Positions 41,810-51,848 of a DNA stretch of 64,000 bases are shown here, piece after piece (within the stretch, counting starts at the first letter, position 1; each line of letters starts with the position of its first letter). Origin of the DNA: Streptomyces pilosus. GTDB taxonomy: Bacteria > Actinomycetota > Actinomycetes > Streptomycetales > Streptomycetaceae. The stretch lies in NCBI RefSeq assembly GCF_014649835.1, contig NZ_BMTU01000001.1, positions 620,001 to 684,000 of the forward strand. The letters are read 5' to 3'. Both the position numbers and the translations under genes were made by a program. Under the pieces are notes generated by a model. That model did not search any database and was not told the origin of the DNA. It was given only the letters and a program-made list of their open reading frames with translations.

Positions 41810-42843
41810 CGCTCCCCCTTCCCGGGGCCCGTGCCGCCGCCCGCGGAGGAGCCGCCCGCGGCGGGCAGCGGCAGCAGGGGGCCGCCCATGCTGATCTCGT
41901 TGAGGTTGGCCCGGCCGTCGAGGGTGCGGGAGTCGGGGTTGTAGGCGTTGACCAGGTTGCCCGCGGCCAGCGGTGCGGTGTCGAGCGCCTCGGCCAGCGA
42001 GGCACGCTGCTGGACGAGGGTCCGGGTGAGGGGCAGGAGCCGGTCGACGTTGCCCTTCAGCTCGCCCCGGTTGTCCTCGACGAAGGTCTTGACCCGGCCG
42101 AGGGCGGACCCCAGTTCCTCGAGCGCGCCGGTGAGGTCGTCCTTGTTGTCGGCGAAGAAGCCGACGACCTCGTCCAGGCGTTCCTGCGCGGTGCGCACGT
42201 CGGAGTCCTTCTCCTTCAGCATGGTGGTGAAGGTCTGGAGCCTGCGCAGCGTGCCGAACAGGTCGCCGCTGCTGCCGTCGAGCGTCCTGGCCGCCTTGCC
42301 GAACTCCTCGATGCCGTCGCCGATCGCCTCGCCGTTGCCTTCGAGGTTGGCGGCGCCGGTGCGCAGCAGGTCGGACAGGGCGCCCTCCGCGTTGGCGCCG
42401 TCCGGGCCGAGCGCCTCGCCGAGCTCGGTGACCGAGTCGTAGAGCTGGTCGATCTCGACGGGGGTGCGGTTGCGGGCGGCGGGCAGGACGGCGCCCTCGG
42501 CCAGCGCGGGTCCCGCGCTGTAGGCGGGGGTGAGCTGCACGTAGCGGTCGGCGACGACGCTCGGCGCGACGACCACGGCCCGGGCGTCCGCGGGGACCTT
42601 CACCCCCTCGTCCAGGCGCAGTCCGACGCGCACCGTGGTGCCCTGCGGGCGGACCGACTCCACCTCGCCGACCCGCACACCGAGGATGCGCAGGTCGGAT
42701 CCGGGGTGGACGCCGACGACCCGGTCGAAGTAGGCGGTCAGCCGGGTGCCGCCGGAGTCGAGGACGCGGACGGCGGCCAGGGCGCCGGCGACGAGCACCG
42801 CGAGGGCGAGCACGCCGGTGAGGAGTCTGCTGCGCGGGGTCAT
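41806..42843 (-). CDS. Mce family lipid-transport protein, fourth in operon (MceD position)
   Basis: The 345-residue protein starts MTPRSRLLTGVLALAVLVAGALA, an N-terminal membrane anchor. The MlaD domain is TRLTAYFDRVVGVHPGSDLRILGVRVGEVESV...DRYVQLTPAYSAG. A helical tunnel-lining region (about 130-315) follows, with a short Gly/Pro tail. The ATG overlaps the previous stop by 4 bp. Confidence 0.92.
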   Translation of the reverse strand: MTPRSRLLTGVLALAVLVAGALAAVRVLDSGGTRLTAYFDRVVGVHPGSDLRILGVRVGEVESVRPQGTTVRVGLRLDEGVKVPADARAVVVAPSVVADRYVQLTPAYSAGPALAEGAVLPAARNRTPVEIDQLYDSVTELGEALGPDGANAEGALSDLLRTGAANLEGNGEAIGDGIEEFGKAARTLDGSSGDLFGTLRRLQTFTTMLKEKDSDVRTAQERLDEVVGFFADNKDDLTGALEELGSALGRVKTFVEDNRGELKGNVDRLLPLTRTLVQQRASLAEALDTAPLAAGNLVNAYNPDSRTLDGRANLNEISMGGPLLPLPAAGGSSAGGGTGPGKGER

Positions 42844-43892
42844 CGCTCCCCCTTCCCCCGGGCCGCCGCCTGCTTCGGGGGCAGGCAGCCGGACTCGGGC
42901 AGGGACGTCTCGGGCAGGTAGTCGCGGGGGATGACGCCGCACAGGTAGCTGTCGAACCACCGTCCGTTGCCCAGGGTGTTGCCCACGAGGCGGTAGTACG
43001 GGCCGACCAGCGCGAGGGTCTTGCCGAGCTCGGTGTTGTTCCTCTCCAGTACGCCGGTGACCCGGCTCAGCGCCTTGAGGGTGGGGCCGAGCTGCTTCTC
43101 GTTGTCGTCGACGAGGCCGCCGAGCTCCTTGCCGAGTTTCCTGCTGCCCTTGAGCAGGGCACGGATGGCGTCCCGGCGGTCGTGGAGTTCGCCGAGCAGG
43201 GAGCCGCCGTCCTCCAGGAGGGTCTCGAAGCTGGACTGCCTGTTCTGCAGCGTCTTGGTGAACCGCGCGCTGCCCTTGAGGAGTTCGGCGAGCTTCGCGT
43301 CGCGTGAGGAGACGGATCTGGAGAGCGCGGACAGGCCGTCCGCGGCCTTGCGCACATGCGGCGGGGAGTCGGCGAAGGTGTCGGAGAGGGCCGCGAAGCT
43401 CTCCGCGAGCCGCCGGGTGTCGATGTCCCCGACGGTGGAGCCGAGGTCCTGGAAGGCCTGCGTCACGTCGTAGGGGGAGGTGGTGCGGGACAGCGGGATG
43501 CGGCTGTCCGGGTCCTGCCGGCCGGTGCCGAGCGGGTCGAGCGCCAGGTACTTGTCGCCGAGGAGGGTCTTGATGGCGATGGCGGCGGTGGTCCGGTCGC
43601 CGATCCACACGTCCTCGACCTCGAAGGTGACCTTGACCTTGGGGCCGTCGAGGGCGACCCCGGTGACCTCGCCCGCCTTGACGCCGGCGATGCGCACCTC
43701 GTCCCCCTCGGCGAGGCCGGCGGCTTCGGAGAAGTCCGCGCTGTAGCGCGTGCCGCCGGTGAACGGCAGCCGGTCCACGGTGAGGACGAGGGTGGCGAGC
43801 AGGGCGAGGGCGACCAGTCCCACGACGGCGACGGCGACCGGCTCGCGCTCCTTGACGGGCCGGAGGCGGGGGCGCCCGGTGAAGCGCCTCAT
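42840..43892 (-). CDS. Mce family lipid-transport protein, third in operon (MceC position)
   Basis: The 350-residue protein has a membrane anchor (VAVAVVGLVALALLATLVLTV), MlaD domain (RYSADFSEAAGLAEGDEVRIAGVKAGEV...GDKYLALDPLG) and helical region to about 310. It ends with a YLCG...GCLPPK segment with two Cys that could form a disulfide. Start ATG 43892 overlaps the preceding stop by 4 bp; the in-frame extension upstream is the shadow of that neighbour. Confidence 0.92.
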   Translation of the reverse strand: MRRFTGRPRLRPVKEREPVAVAVVGLVALALLATLVLTVDRLPFTGGTRYSADFSEAAGLAEGDEVRIAGVKAGEVTGVALDGPKVKVTFEVEDVWIGDRTTAAIAIKTLLGDKYLALDPLGTGRQDPDSRIPLSRTTSPYDVTQAFQDLGSTVGDIDTRRLAESFAALSDTFADSPPHVRKAADGLSALSRSVSSRDAKLAELLKGSARFTKTLQNRQSSFETLLEDGGSLLGELHDRRDAIRALLKGSRKLGKELGGLVDDNEKQLGPTLKALSRVTGVLERNNTELGKTLALVGPYYRLVGNTLGNGRWFDSYLCGVIPRDYLPETSLPESGCLPPKQAAARGKGER

Positions 43893-44947
43893 CCGCGGCA
43901 CCTCGATTCGGTGATCGCGATGCCGGTCGGCGGCCGGGAGCCGTCGGAGGTGGTCACTCCGCTCACGCGTGCCTCGCAGAGGTAGAGGTTGAACCACGAC
44001 CCGTAGGAGGACAGCCGGGCCAGGGCGGTCATCTTGGCGGGGCTCCGTTCGAGGAAGTCCTCGATCTGCGGCAGGTGACCGCCGAGGCCGGTGGAGAGCC
44101 GGCCCAGTTCGCGGATGTCCCGCTTCAGGGGCGCGCGCCCGTCCTCGAGGAGTCCTGCGGTGACCGTGGTCAGGTCGCCCATGGCCGCGACCGCCCTGCC
44201 GAGGGGCTTGCGGTCGCCGTCGAAGCCGGTGACGAGGTCCTGGAGGGTGACGACGAGGTCGTCGAAGCCGGCCTCGCGGTCGTTGAGGGTGTCCAGGACG
44301 GTGCTCAGGTTGTCGACGACCTGGCCGATCACCTTGTCCTTGGCGGCGACGGTCGTGCTGAGCGAGCCGATGTGGCGGATCAGGCTGTCCACCGTGGCGC
44401 CCTCGCCCTGGAGCACCTGCACGATCGATCCGGCGAGTTCGTTGACGTCCTTCGGGGACAGTCCCTCGAACAAGGGCTTGAACCCGTTGAAGAGCAGCGT
44501 CAGGTCGAGGGCCGGTGTGGTGCGGTCGAGCGGGATGGTGTCGCCCGGTTCGAGCGTGCCGGTGAGGTCGCCGCTGCCGCGGCCGAGGGCGACGTAGCGC
44601 TGGCCGACCATGTTGAGGTACTTCACGGCGGCGGTGGCGGACCCGGGCAGCCGCCGGTCGTCGCGGACGGTGAAGGTGACCTGCGCGGTGCGCCGTTGCA
44701 CGACGCGGACGTCGGTCACCTCACCGACCTTCACCCCGGAGATACGCACGCTGTCGCCCTCGACGAGTCCCGTGACGTCGGTGAACAGGGCCCGGTAGGT
44801 GCGGGTCGCGGTGTCGATTCCGGTACTGGCGACGCCGATGCCGAGCACGGTCGTGGCGATGCCCGTGACCACGAGGAAGACCAGGGACTTGAGCAGCGGC
44901 CCGGTGAGCGGGCGGCGGCGGGTGTGGGCGTTGTCCGCGCGGGTCAT
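43889..44947 (-). CDS. Mce family lipid-transport protein, second in operon (MceB position)
   Basis: The 352-residue protein has a membrane anchor (SLVFLVVTGIATTVLGIGVA) and MlaD domain (RALFTDVTGLVEGDSVRISGVKVGEV...GQRYVALGRGSGD). The helical Mce domain contains LDLTLLFNGFKPLFEGLSPKDVN, highly typical of the second Mce protein. It ends with YLCEARVSGV and ESRCRG, Cys pairs that may bridge. It overlaps its neighbours by 4 bp. Confidence 0.93.
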   Translation of the reverse strand: MTRADNAHTRRRPLTGPLLKSLVFLVVTGIATTVLGIGVASTGIDTATRTYRALFTDVTGLVEGDSVRISGVKVGEVTDVRVVQRRTAQVTFTVRDDRRLPGSATAAVKYLNMVGQRYVALGRGSGDLTGTLEPGDTIPLDRTTPALDLTLLFNGFKPLFEGLSPKDVNELAGSIVQVLQGEGATVDSLIRHIGSLSTTVAAKDKVIGQVVDNLSTVLDTLNDREAGFDDLVVTLQDLVTGFDGDRKPLGRAVAAMGDLTTVTAGLLEDGRAPLKRDIRELGRLSTGLGGHLPQIEDFLERSPAKMTALARLSSYGSWFNLYLCEARVSGVTTSDGSRPPTGIAITESRCRG

Positions 44948-46197
44948 CCGAGCGTCACCTCCGTTCCGCGGTAGGCCGGCCCGACGAGCAGGCTGCTCCA
45001 GTCGGGCAGATCACCGGGCGTCCGGCCCGCCGCGGGTGCGAGCAGTTCGTTGACCAGGTCGTTCTCCTGCGGCGAGTTGGCGGGCCCGAGGTCCTGCTCG
45101 ACGGCTGCGGACGCCTGTGCGGCGGGCCGGGCCAACGTGCCGAGGTAGGGGACGGAGGGACAGCGGGGGCCGCCCCCGGAGTCGTACACGGGGGTGTCGC
45201 GGCCGGGCAGGTAGGCACCGCGCGGGGGGACGGCGGTGACGTCGACGTGGATGCCGGGCCGGTCGGTGCCCTTGCCGAGCACCTTGTCCATGGCGGGGAC
45301 GAAGCCGGCGAGGGTGCGCAGGGTGCAGGGGAAGGACGGGGAGTACTCGGCGAGCAGTTCCAGGGTGGGCCTGCCGGCCGCGCTGAGCCGGATGACGGTG
45401 TCCTTGTTCTCGCGCAGGAAGGCCGTCACGTCCTCGGCCGTGCGGGTGGTGGCCCCGAGGGTGCGGGCGTAGGCCGCCTCCTGTTCGGCGAGGGTGCCGC
45501 TGGTGGTGGTGAAGTCGGTGAGCGCCGTGATGATGTCGGGCGCGGCGTCCGCGTAGACGTGTCCCACCTCCACCAGGTGCCTGAGGTCCCGGTTGAGGGC
45601 GGGCAGGTGGGGATTGAACTCCTCGAGATGGGCGTCCAGTCGCACGAGCGTGTCGCCGAGCCGGCCACCGCGCCCCTCCAGGGCCTGCGAGACGGCCGAC
45701 AGGGTCGCGGACAGCTTCTGCGGCTGGACCGCGGTGAGCATCGGCAGGACGTCGTCGAGGACCTGCTGGAGTTCGACGGCGTTCTCGGAGCGGTCCTGGG
45801 GGATGACGGCCCCGGCGGTCAGCGGCCGGTCCGAGGGCGACGCCGGCGGCACCAGGGCCACGAACCGTTCGCCGAACAGGGTGGTGGGCAGCATCTGCGC
45901 CCGCACGTCGGAGGGGACGTGGTCGAGGGCGCCGGGTTCCATGGCGAGGGTGAGCCGGGCGCCTCCCTCGGTGGCGTCGATGGCGCGGACCTCCCCGACG
46001 ACGACCCCGCGCAGTTTGACCTCGGCGCCCGGGTGCATCTCGTTGCCGACGCTGCCGGTCTCGACGACCACCGGGTCGGACGCGGTGAACCGCTTGTCGT
46101 AGACGGCGACGGCCAGCCAGATCAGCAGGACCGGCACCAGCAGGAACACCACCCCGCTCGACCGCAGGCGCAGTGTGCGGCCTCGTGCTCCGCTCAT
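44944..46197 (-). CDS. Mce family lipid-transport protein, first in operon (MceA position)
   Basis: The 417-residue protein has a membrane anchor (SGVVFLLVPVLLIWLAVAVYDK) and MlaD domain (VVETGSVGNEMHPGAEVKLRGVVVGEV...GERFVALVPP). The long helical region has LQQVLDDVLPMLTAVQPQKLSATLSAV, characteristic of MceA. The C-terminal part has Cys and Pro-rich segments. ATG 46197 lies 1 bp after the second YrbE stop. Confidence 0.93.
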   Translation of the reverse strand: MSGARGRTLRLRSSGVVFLLVPVLLIWLAVAVYDKRFTASDPVVVETGSVGNEMHPGAEVKLRGVVVGEVRAIDATEGGARLTLAMEPGALDHVPSDVRAQMLPTTLFGERFVALVPPASPSDRPLTAGAVIPQDRSENAVELQQVLDDVLPMLTAVQPQKLSATLSAVSQALEGRGGRLGDTLVRLDAHLEEFNPHLPALNRDLRHLVEVGHVYADAAPDIITALTDFTTTSGTLAEQEAAYARTLGATTRTAEDVTAFLRENKDTVIRLSAAGRPTLELLAEYSPSFPCTLRTLAGFVPAMDKVLGKGTDRPGIHVDVTAVPPRGAYLPGRDTPVYDSGGGPRCPSVPYLGTLARPAAQASAAVEQDLGPANSPQENDLVNELLAPAAGRTPGDLPDWSSLLVGPAYRGTEVTLG

Positions 46198-46198
46198 C

Positions 46199-47005
46199 TC
46201 ACCCCGCCACCTTCACGGTCGTGGTCGCGCCCCACAGGGCGAGCGACAGGAAGAAGTCGGTGACACTGATCAGCACGATGGCGTTGCGCACCGACCGGCC
46301 GACGGCCACGCCGACGCCGGCGGGGCCTCCGGTGGCGCGGTAGCCGTAGTAGCAGTGGGCGAGGATCACCATGACGCTGAAGATCAGCACTTTCAGCACC
46401 GACAGCAGGACGTCCGTCGGGGAGAGGAAGAGGTTGAAGTAGTGGTCGTAGGTGCCCCGGGACTGGCCGTTGAACAGGACGGTCACGGAGCGGGACGCGA
46501 GGTAGGAGGAGAGCAGCCCGATCGCGTACAGCGGGACGATGGCGACGACCCCGGCGATGATGCGCGTGGTGACCAGGTAGGGCATGGAGCGGATGCCCAT
46601 GCCTTCGAGGGCGTCGACCTCCTCGTTGATGCGCATGGCGCCGAGCTGGGCGGTGAAACCGGCGCCGACGGTCGCCGAGAGGGCGAGCCCGGCGACGAGC
46701 GGGGCGATCTCGCGGGTGTTGAAGTAGGCGGAGACGAATCCGGTGAACGCGGCCGTGCCGATCTGGTCGAGGGCCGCGTAGCCCTGGAGTCCGACGACGG
46801 TGCCGGTGAAGAGCGTCATCGCGATCATCACGCCGATGGTGCCGCCGATGACGCCGAGGCCGCCGGAGCCGAACGCGACCTCGGCGAGGAGGCGTTGCAC
46901 CTCCCTGAGGTAGCGGTGCAGGGTCCGCGGGACCCACAGCAGCGCCCGGGCGTAGAAGAGCAGGTGGTCGCCGGACCGGTCGAGCAGGGCGAGCGGGGAG
47001 GCCAT
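46199..47005 (-). CDS. YrbE/MlaE-type permease of the Mce transporter (YrbEB)
   Basis: The 268-residue integral membrane protein has MlaE-family features: GGTIGVMIAMTLFTGTVVGLQGYAAL, LSATVGAGFTAQLGAMRINEEVDALEGMGIRSMPYLVTTRIIAG (the conserved Glu-containing coupling motif for the ATPase) and about five to six helices. It pairs with the next permease and the Mkl ATPase to drive lipid movement through the Mce tunnel. ATG 47005; 5 bp after the upstream permease stop. Confidence 0.94.
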   Translation of the reverse strand: MASPLALLDRSGDHLLFYARALLWVPRTLHRYLREVQRLLAEVAFGSGGLGVIGGTIGVMIAMTLFTGTVVGLQGYAALDQIGTAAFTGFVSAYFNTREIAPLVAGLALSATVGAGFTAQLGAMRINEEVDALEGMGIRSMPYLVTTRIIAGVVAIVPLYAIGLLSSYLASRSVTVLFNGQSRGTYDHYFNLFLSPTDVLLSVLKVLIFSVMVILAHCYYGYRATGGPAGVGVAVGRSVRNAIVLISVTDFFLSLALWGATTTVKVAG

Positions 47006-47010
47006 CGGCC

Positions 47011-47775
47011 TCAGCCTCCCTTCGGCGGGACGATCTGGAGGTAGACGGCCGTCATCACCATGTTCACGAAGAAGAGCAGCAGGAAGGTGATGACGACGGA
47101 CTGGTTGACGGCGTCGCCGACGCCCTTGGGGCCGCCGCGCGGGTTGAGTCCCCGGTGGGCGGCGACGATGCCCGCGATGAAGCCGAAGACGAGTGCCTTG
47201 AGTTCGCTGACGTAGAGGTCGGCCGGCTGGGCGAGGGCGGAGAAGCTGGACAGGTAGGCGCCGGGGGTGCCGCCCTGCAGGATGACGTTGAAGAAGTAGC
47301 CGCCGAGGGTGCCGACGACGGAGACCAGGCCGTTGAGCAGGACGGCCACGGCCATGGTGGCCAGGACCCGGGGGACGACCAGGCGCTGCACGGGCGAGAC
47401 GCCCATGACCTCCATGGCGTCGAGCTCTTCGCGGATGGTGCGGGAGCCGAGGTCGGCGCAGATGGCGGAGCCCGCGGCGCCGGCGATCAGCAGGGCGACG
47501 ATGAGCGGGCTGGCCTGCTGGACGACGGCGAGGACGCTGGCGCCCCCGGTGAACGACTGGGCGCCCAGCTGCTGGGTGAGGGAGCCGACCTGGAGCGCGA
47601 TGACGGCGCCGAAGGGGATCGAGACGAGGGCGGCGGGGAGGATGGTGACGCTCGCGACGAACCAGAACTGCTCGACGAACTCGCGGAACTGGAACGGTCT
47701 GCGGAAGACGGCACGGCTGACTTCGGCGGCGAGCGCGAAGAGCCGGCCGGTCTGCCGGAGCGCGCCGATGATCAT
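47011..47775 (-). CDS. YrbE/MlaE-type permease of the Mce transporter (YrbEA)
   Basis: The 254-residue integral membrane protein has the MlaE motif AGAAGSAICADLGSRTIREELDAMEVMGVSPVQRLVVPRVLA and helices around VTILPAALVSIPFGAVIALQVG and VVITFLLLFFVNMVMTAVYLQIV. It is the first of the two permeases of the Mce system. ATG 47775 overlaps the Mkl ATPase stop by 4 bp. Confidence 0.94.
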   Translation of the reverse strand: MIIGALRQTGRLFALAAEVSRAVFRRPFQFREFVEQFWFVASVTILPAALVSIPFGAVIALQVGSLTQQLGAQSFTGGASVLAVVQQASPLIVALLIAGAAGSAICADLGSRTIREELDAMEVMGVSPVQRLVVPRVLATMAVAVLLNGLVSVVGTLGGYFFNVILQGGTPGAYLSSFSALAQPADLYVSELKALVFGFIAGIVAAHRGLNPRGGPKGVGDAVNQSVVITFLLLFFVNMVMTAVYLQIVPPKGG

Positions 47776-48779
47776 GTGCCGCTCCCGGCGGAGGGCGCCG
47801 TCAGGGTGGGGGCGGCGGCGTCCGCGGCGTAGGTCTCGCGGATGGCGGAGCGCGCGGCGGGCGGCAACTGGTCCACCATCGCCATGACACGCCGGCGTCG
47901 TCGCGCGACGGCCGCGCGCGGCGGCAGACCGGGGGACGGTTCCAGCTGGGGCACGATCCGGCGGGGCGGGGCCGGGGCGGCACCGGCGCCCGCCTCGGCG
48001 GCGAGGGTGGCCGCGTCCTTCTCCTCGGACATCCCGATGGGACCCTCGCGCCGGCCGTCGAGGAACTGGGCGACGACGGGCTCCTCGCTGGTGAGCAGTA
48101 CCTCGCGCGGCCCGAAGGTGACCAGCTCGCGCCGGAAGAGCATCCCCATGTTGTCGGGCACCGTGGCGGCGATGTCGAGGTTGTGGGTGACGATCAGCAT
48201 CGTCGCGTCGATCTGCGCGTTCAGGTCGATCAGCAGCTGCGAGAGATAGGCGGTGCGGACCGGGTCGAGCCCCGAGTCCGGCTCGTCGCAGAGGATGATC
48301 TGCGGGTCCAGGACGAGCGCGCGGGCCAGACCGGCCCGTTTCCGCATGCCGCCGCTGATCTCGCCCGGCAGTTTGCCCTCCGCGCCCAGCAGCCCGACGA
48401 CCTCGATCCGCTCCATGACGATGCGGCGGATCTCGGACTCCTTCTTGCGGGTGTGCTCGCGCAGCGGAAAGGCGATGTTGTCGAACAGGGACATGGACCC
48501 GAAGAGGGCTCCGTCCTGGAACATGAGCCCGAACAATTTCCGGGTCTCGTATATCTCCCTTTCGGGACTGTTCACCATGTCCACCCCGTTGATGAGGACA
48601 CGGCCCTTCTCGGGTTTGAGCAGCCCTATGAGGGATTTCAGAAAGACGGTCTTTCCGGTGCCGGACGGACCGAGCATCACACTCACTTCTCCGGCAGGAA
48701 GGGTGAGGGTCACATCCCGCCAGACGCTCTGCCTGCCGAAGGACTTGGTCAGTCCTTCCACCACCACTTCGATTCCCAT
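47772..48779 (-). CDS. Mkl/MlaF-type ABC ATPase of the Mce transporter
   Basis: The 335-residue ATPase has Walker A GPSGTGKT (37-44), signature ISGGMRKRAGLARAL, Walker B IILCDEPDSGLDP and the switch His in LIVTHNLD. A C-terminal extension of about 80 residues (Ala/Pro then RRRRVMAMVDQLPPAARSAIRETYAAD) is usual for actinobacterial Mkl. Start ATG 48779 (MGIEVVVEGLTKSFG) follows GGAGG; the frame upstream is open but noncoding in character. It leads the 13-gene minus-strand mce operon. In S. coelicolor the equivalent locus has been linked experimentally to survival on plant roots. Confidence 0.94.
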   Translation of the reverse strand: MGIEVVVEGLTKSFGRQSVWRDVTLTLPAGEVSVMLGPSGTGKTVFLKSLIGLLKPEKGRVLINGVDMVNSPEREIYETRKLFGLMFQDGALFGSMSLFDNIAFPLREHTRKKESEIRRIVMERIEVVGLLGAEGKLPGEISGGMRKRAGLARALVLDPQIILCDEPDSGLDPVRTAYLSQLLIDLNAQIDATMLIVTHNLDIAATVPDNMGMLFRRELVTFGPREVLLTSEEPVVAQFLDGRREGPIGMSEEKDAATLAAEAGAGAAPAPPRRIVPQLEPSPGLPPRAAVARRRRRVMAMVDQLPPAARSAIRETYAADAAAPTLTAPSAGSGT

Positions 48780-50130
<1,351 letters not shown>

Positions 50131-50143
50131 GGCACCGCCCGTT

Positions 50144-50181
50144 CGCGTCCGCCCGGCCGGCACTCCGGCCGGGCGGACGCG
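50144..50181 (+). terminator. Very strong 17-bp hairpin after the first secreted gene
   Basis: Perfect 17-bp arms (50144-50160 and 50165-50181), with inner GGCCGG/CCGGCC and a CACT tetraloop, begin 13 bp after the stop. Confidence 0.85.
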
Positions 50182-50235
50182 GGCCTGCCCGGTCCGTCTT
50201 CGCACGCCGGTCCCGAACGAGTCGAGTGGAGCTGT

Positions 50236-51810
50236 ATGGAAGGCCACCGTGCCGCCGCGCCGCTGTCGTCCCGCGCCCGCGCCAGGGGCGCCGTCATCGG
50301 CGCGTTCGTCGTCGTCGCCGCCCTCGTCCCGGCCACCGCCACCGCCGCGGGCACCCAGGAGGTCGACGCCGCGTTCCCCTACCTCTGCGCGCTGCCCTCA
50401 GGGCAGCAGCCCGCACAGGTGAGGATCTCGGCGGTGTTCCCGGAGCGGGCCGGGACCGGCGAACCGGTCGAGCCTGCCGGTGTCACCACCACCGTGGAAC
50501 TCCCGGCGGAAGCCGTCGCGGACCTCGCCGCGCTCGGGGCCGCCACCGCCCGGCCCGCCACCCGGCTCACCGTCGGCGTGGCCCAGGACGGGGCCACGGC
50601 CGAGGCGACCTGGCGGGGCTCCGCGGAGCCGGTACCCCTGCCCGGCTCCGGGCGGCTGGCCCTCACCACGACGGGCGACGTGGCCTCGGTGACCGGACAC
50701 GGCAGCGGCGACCTGACGTTCTCCGCCGGGTCCCTCGCCGTCGACCTGGCGCTCGCCACCGCGGACGGTACGGCCGCCGGCACCGGCGCGCTGACCGTCG
50801 ACTGCTCCCCCGCCGCCGCGGGGGAGCAGGAGCCGCTGGCCACCGTGCCGGTCGGTGCGGGCACGCCGGAGCCGGACGGCACGCCGGAGCCGGGCGGCAC
50901 GTCCGCCTCCCCGGGGGCGTCCGGTTCGCCGTCCGCGCGGCCGGACGGGCCCGGGGACCGGCAGGGAGACCGCGCCCCGGAGGTGGCCGAGGCCCCGCCC
51001 GGCGGCACCGCCGCGGACCGCGAGGCCCCGCCGTGCCGGTACGACGACGCCCACCCGTCCACGTCGGCCTCCCTGAACGCCTATGTCACCGGCTACTCGA
51101 ACGTGGCCAAGCTGAAGGGGGCCTCGCTCCTCCCCCTCTCCTGCGTGCTGATCGAACAGGGGCCCACCGACATCGAGTTCTTCCCGGACTTCACCGGCGG
51201 CCACCTGACCCAGCACTCGGAGGGCACGCTCCGCCACCGGGGCCGTGCGCAGACCCCTCCGTTCGAGGCCACCTTCCTGACCTTCGGCTTCACCCCCACG
51301 AAGGCCACCATGGTGCTGGAACAGACCGGCCCCATGACCATGGACGCGCACGGCGAGACCTCGTTCGTCACCCTGTACACGGAGCTGGAGACCCGGGTAC
51401 GGATCCCGCTCGTGCTGCGGGTGACCGCGCTCGAGGTCAACGGCGTCCCCCTGGAGGTCGGGGCCCGCTGCCGGACGAAGGGGCCGCTGCGCTCCCCCGA
51501 GCCCGAGCCCGCGCGGTTCCCCGGTGACCACCTGCTGCTGACCGGCAGCAGCACCCACCAGCCCCCCGACCAGCCCGTCGGCTACCTGCTCAGCTCGGGC
51601 GGCCAGCTGACCGGGGAGATGACCATCCCGGCCTTCACCGGCTGCGGCAGCGGCGGCGAGAACCTCGACCGTCTCCTCACCGCCTCCGTCTCCGGTCCCG
51701 GCAACTACGTCAAGCAGACACAGGGCCAGACGTGCGCGGTGCAGGTCTTCAACCCGGACGAGTGCACCGAGGACCTGCAGCCCCTGGAGATCCCCGTCCC
51801 CGAGCGCTGA
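50236..51810 (+). CDS. Secreted DUF6801-type protein
   Basis: The 524-residue preprotein has a signal peptide at residues 1-38 (ARGAVIGAFVVVAALVPATATAA). The first domain, about 40-205, begins FPYLCALPSGQQPAQVRISAVFPE and looks like DUF6801. A Pro/Gly/Glu/Asp linker spans about 210-265. A second Cys-containing beta-rich domain spans about 270-500 (YSNVAKLKGASLLPLSCVLIEQGPTDIEFF; TFGFTPTKATMVLEQTGPMTM). The function is unknown; the second domain may bind something in the envelope. ATG 50236 after GTGGAG. It lies 38 bp before the third secreted gene. Confidence 0.8.
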   Translation: MEGHRAAAPLSSRARARGAVIGAFVVVAALVPATATAAGTQEVDAAFPYLCALPSGQQPAQVRISAVFPERAGTGEPVEPAGVTTTVELPAEAVADLAALGAATARPATRLTVGVAQDGATAEATWRGSAEPVPLPGSGRLALTTTGDVASVTGHGSGDLTFSAGSLAVDLALATADGTAAGTGALTVDCSPAAAGEQEPLATVPVGAGTPEPDGTPEPGGTSASPGASGSPSARPDGPGDRQGDRAPEVAEAPPGGTAADREAPPCRYDDAHPSTSASLNAYVTGYSNVAKLKGASLLPLSCVLIEQGPTDIEFFPDFTGGHLTQHSEGTLRHRGRAQTPPFEATFLTFGFTPTKATMVLEQTGPMTMDAHGETSFVTLYTELETRVRIPLVLRVTALEVNGVPLEVGARCRTKGPLRSPEPEPARFPGDHLLLTGSSTHQPPDQPVGYLLSSGGQLTGEMTIPAFTGCGSGGENLDRLLTASVSGPGNYVKQTQGQTCAVQVFNPDECTEDLQPLEIPVPER

Positions 51811-51848
51811 GCCCCACCTCCCCTCCCCCCTTCACGGAAGGCCACCCC

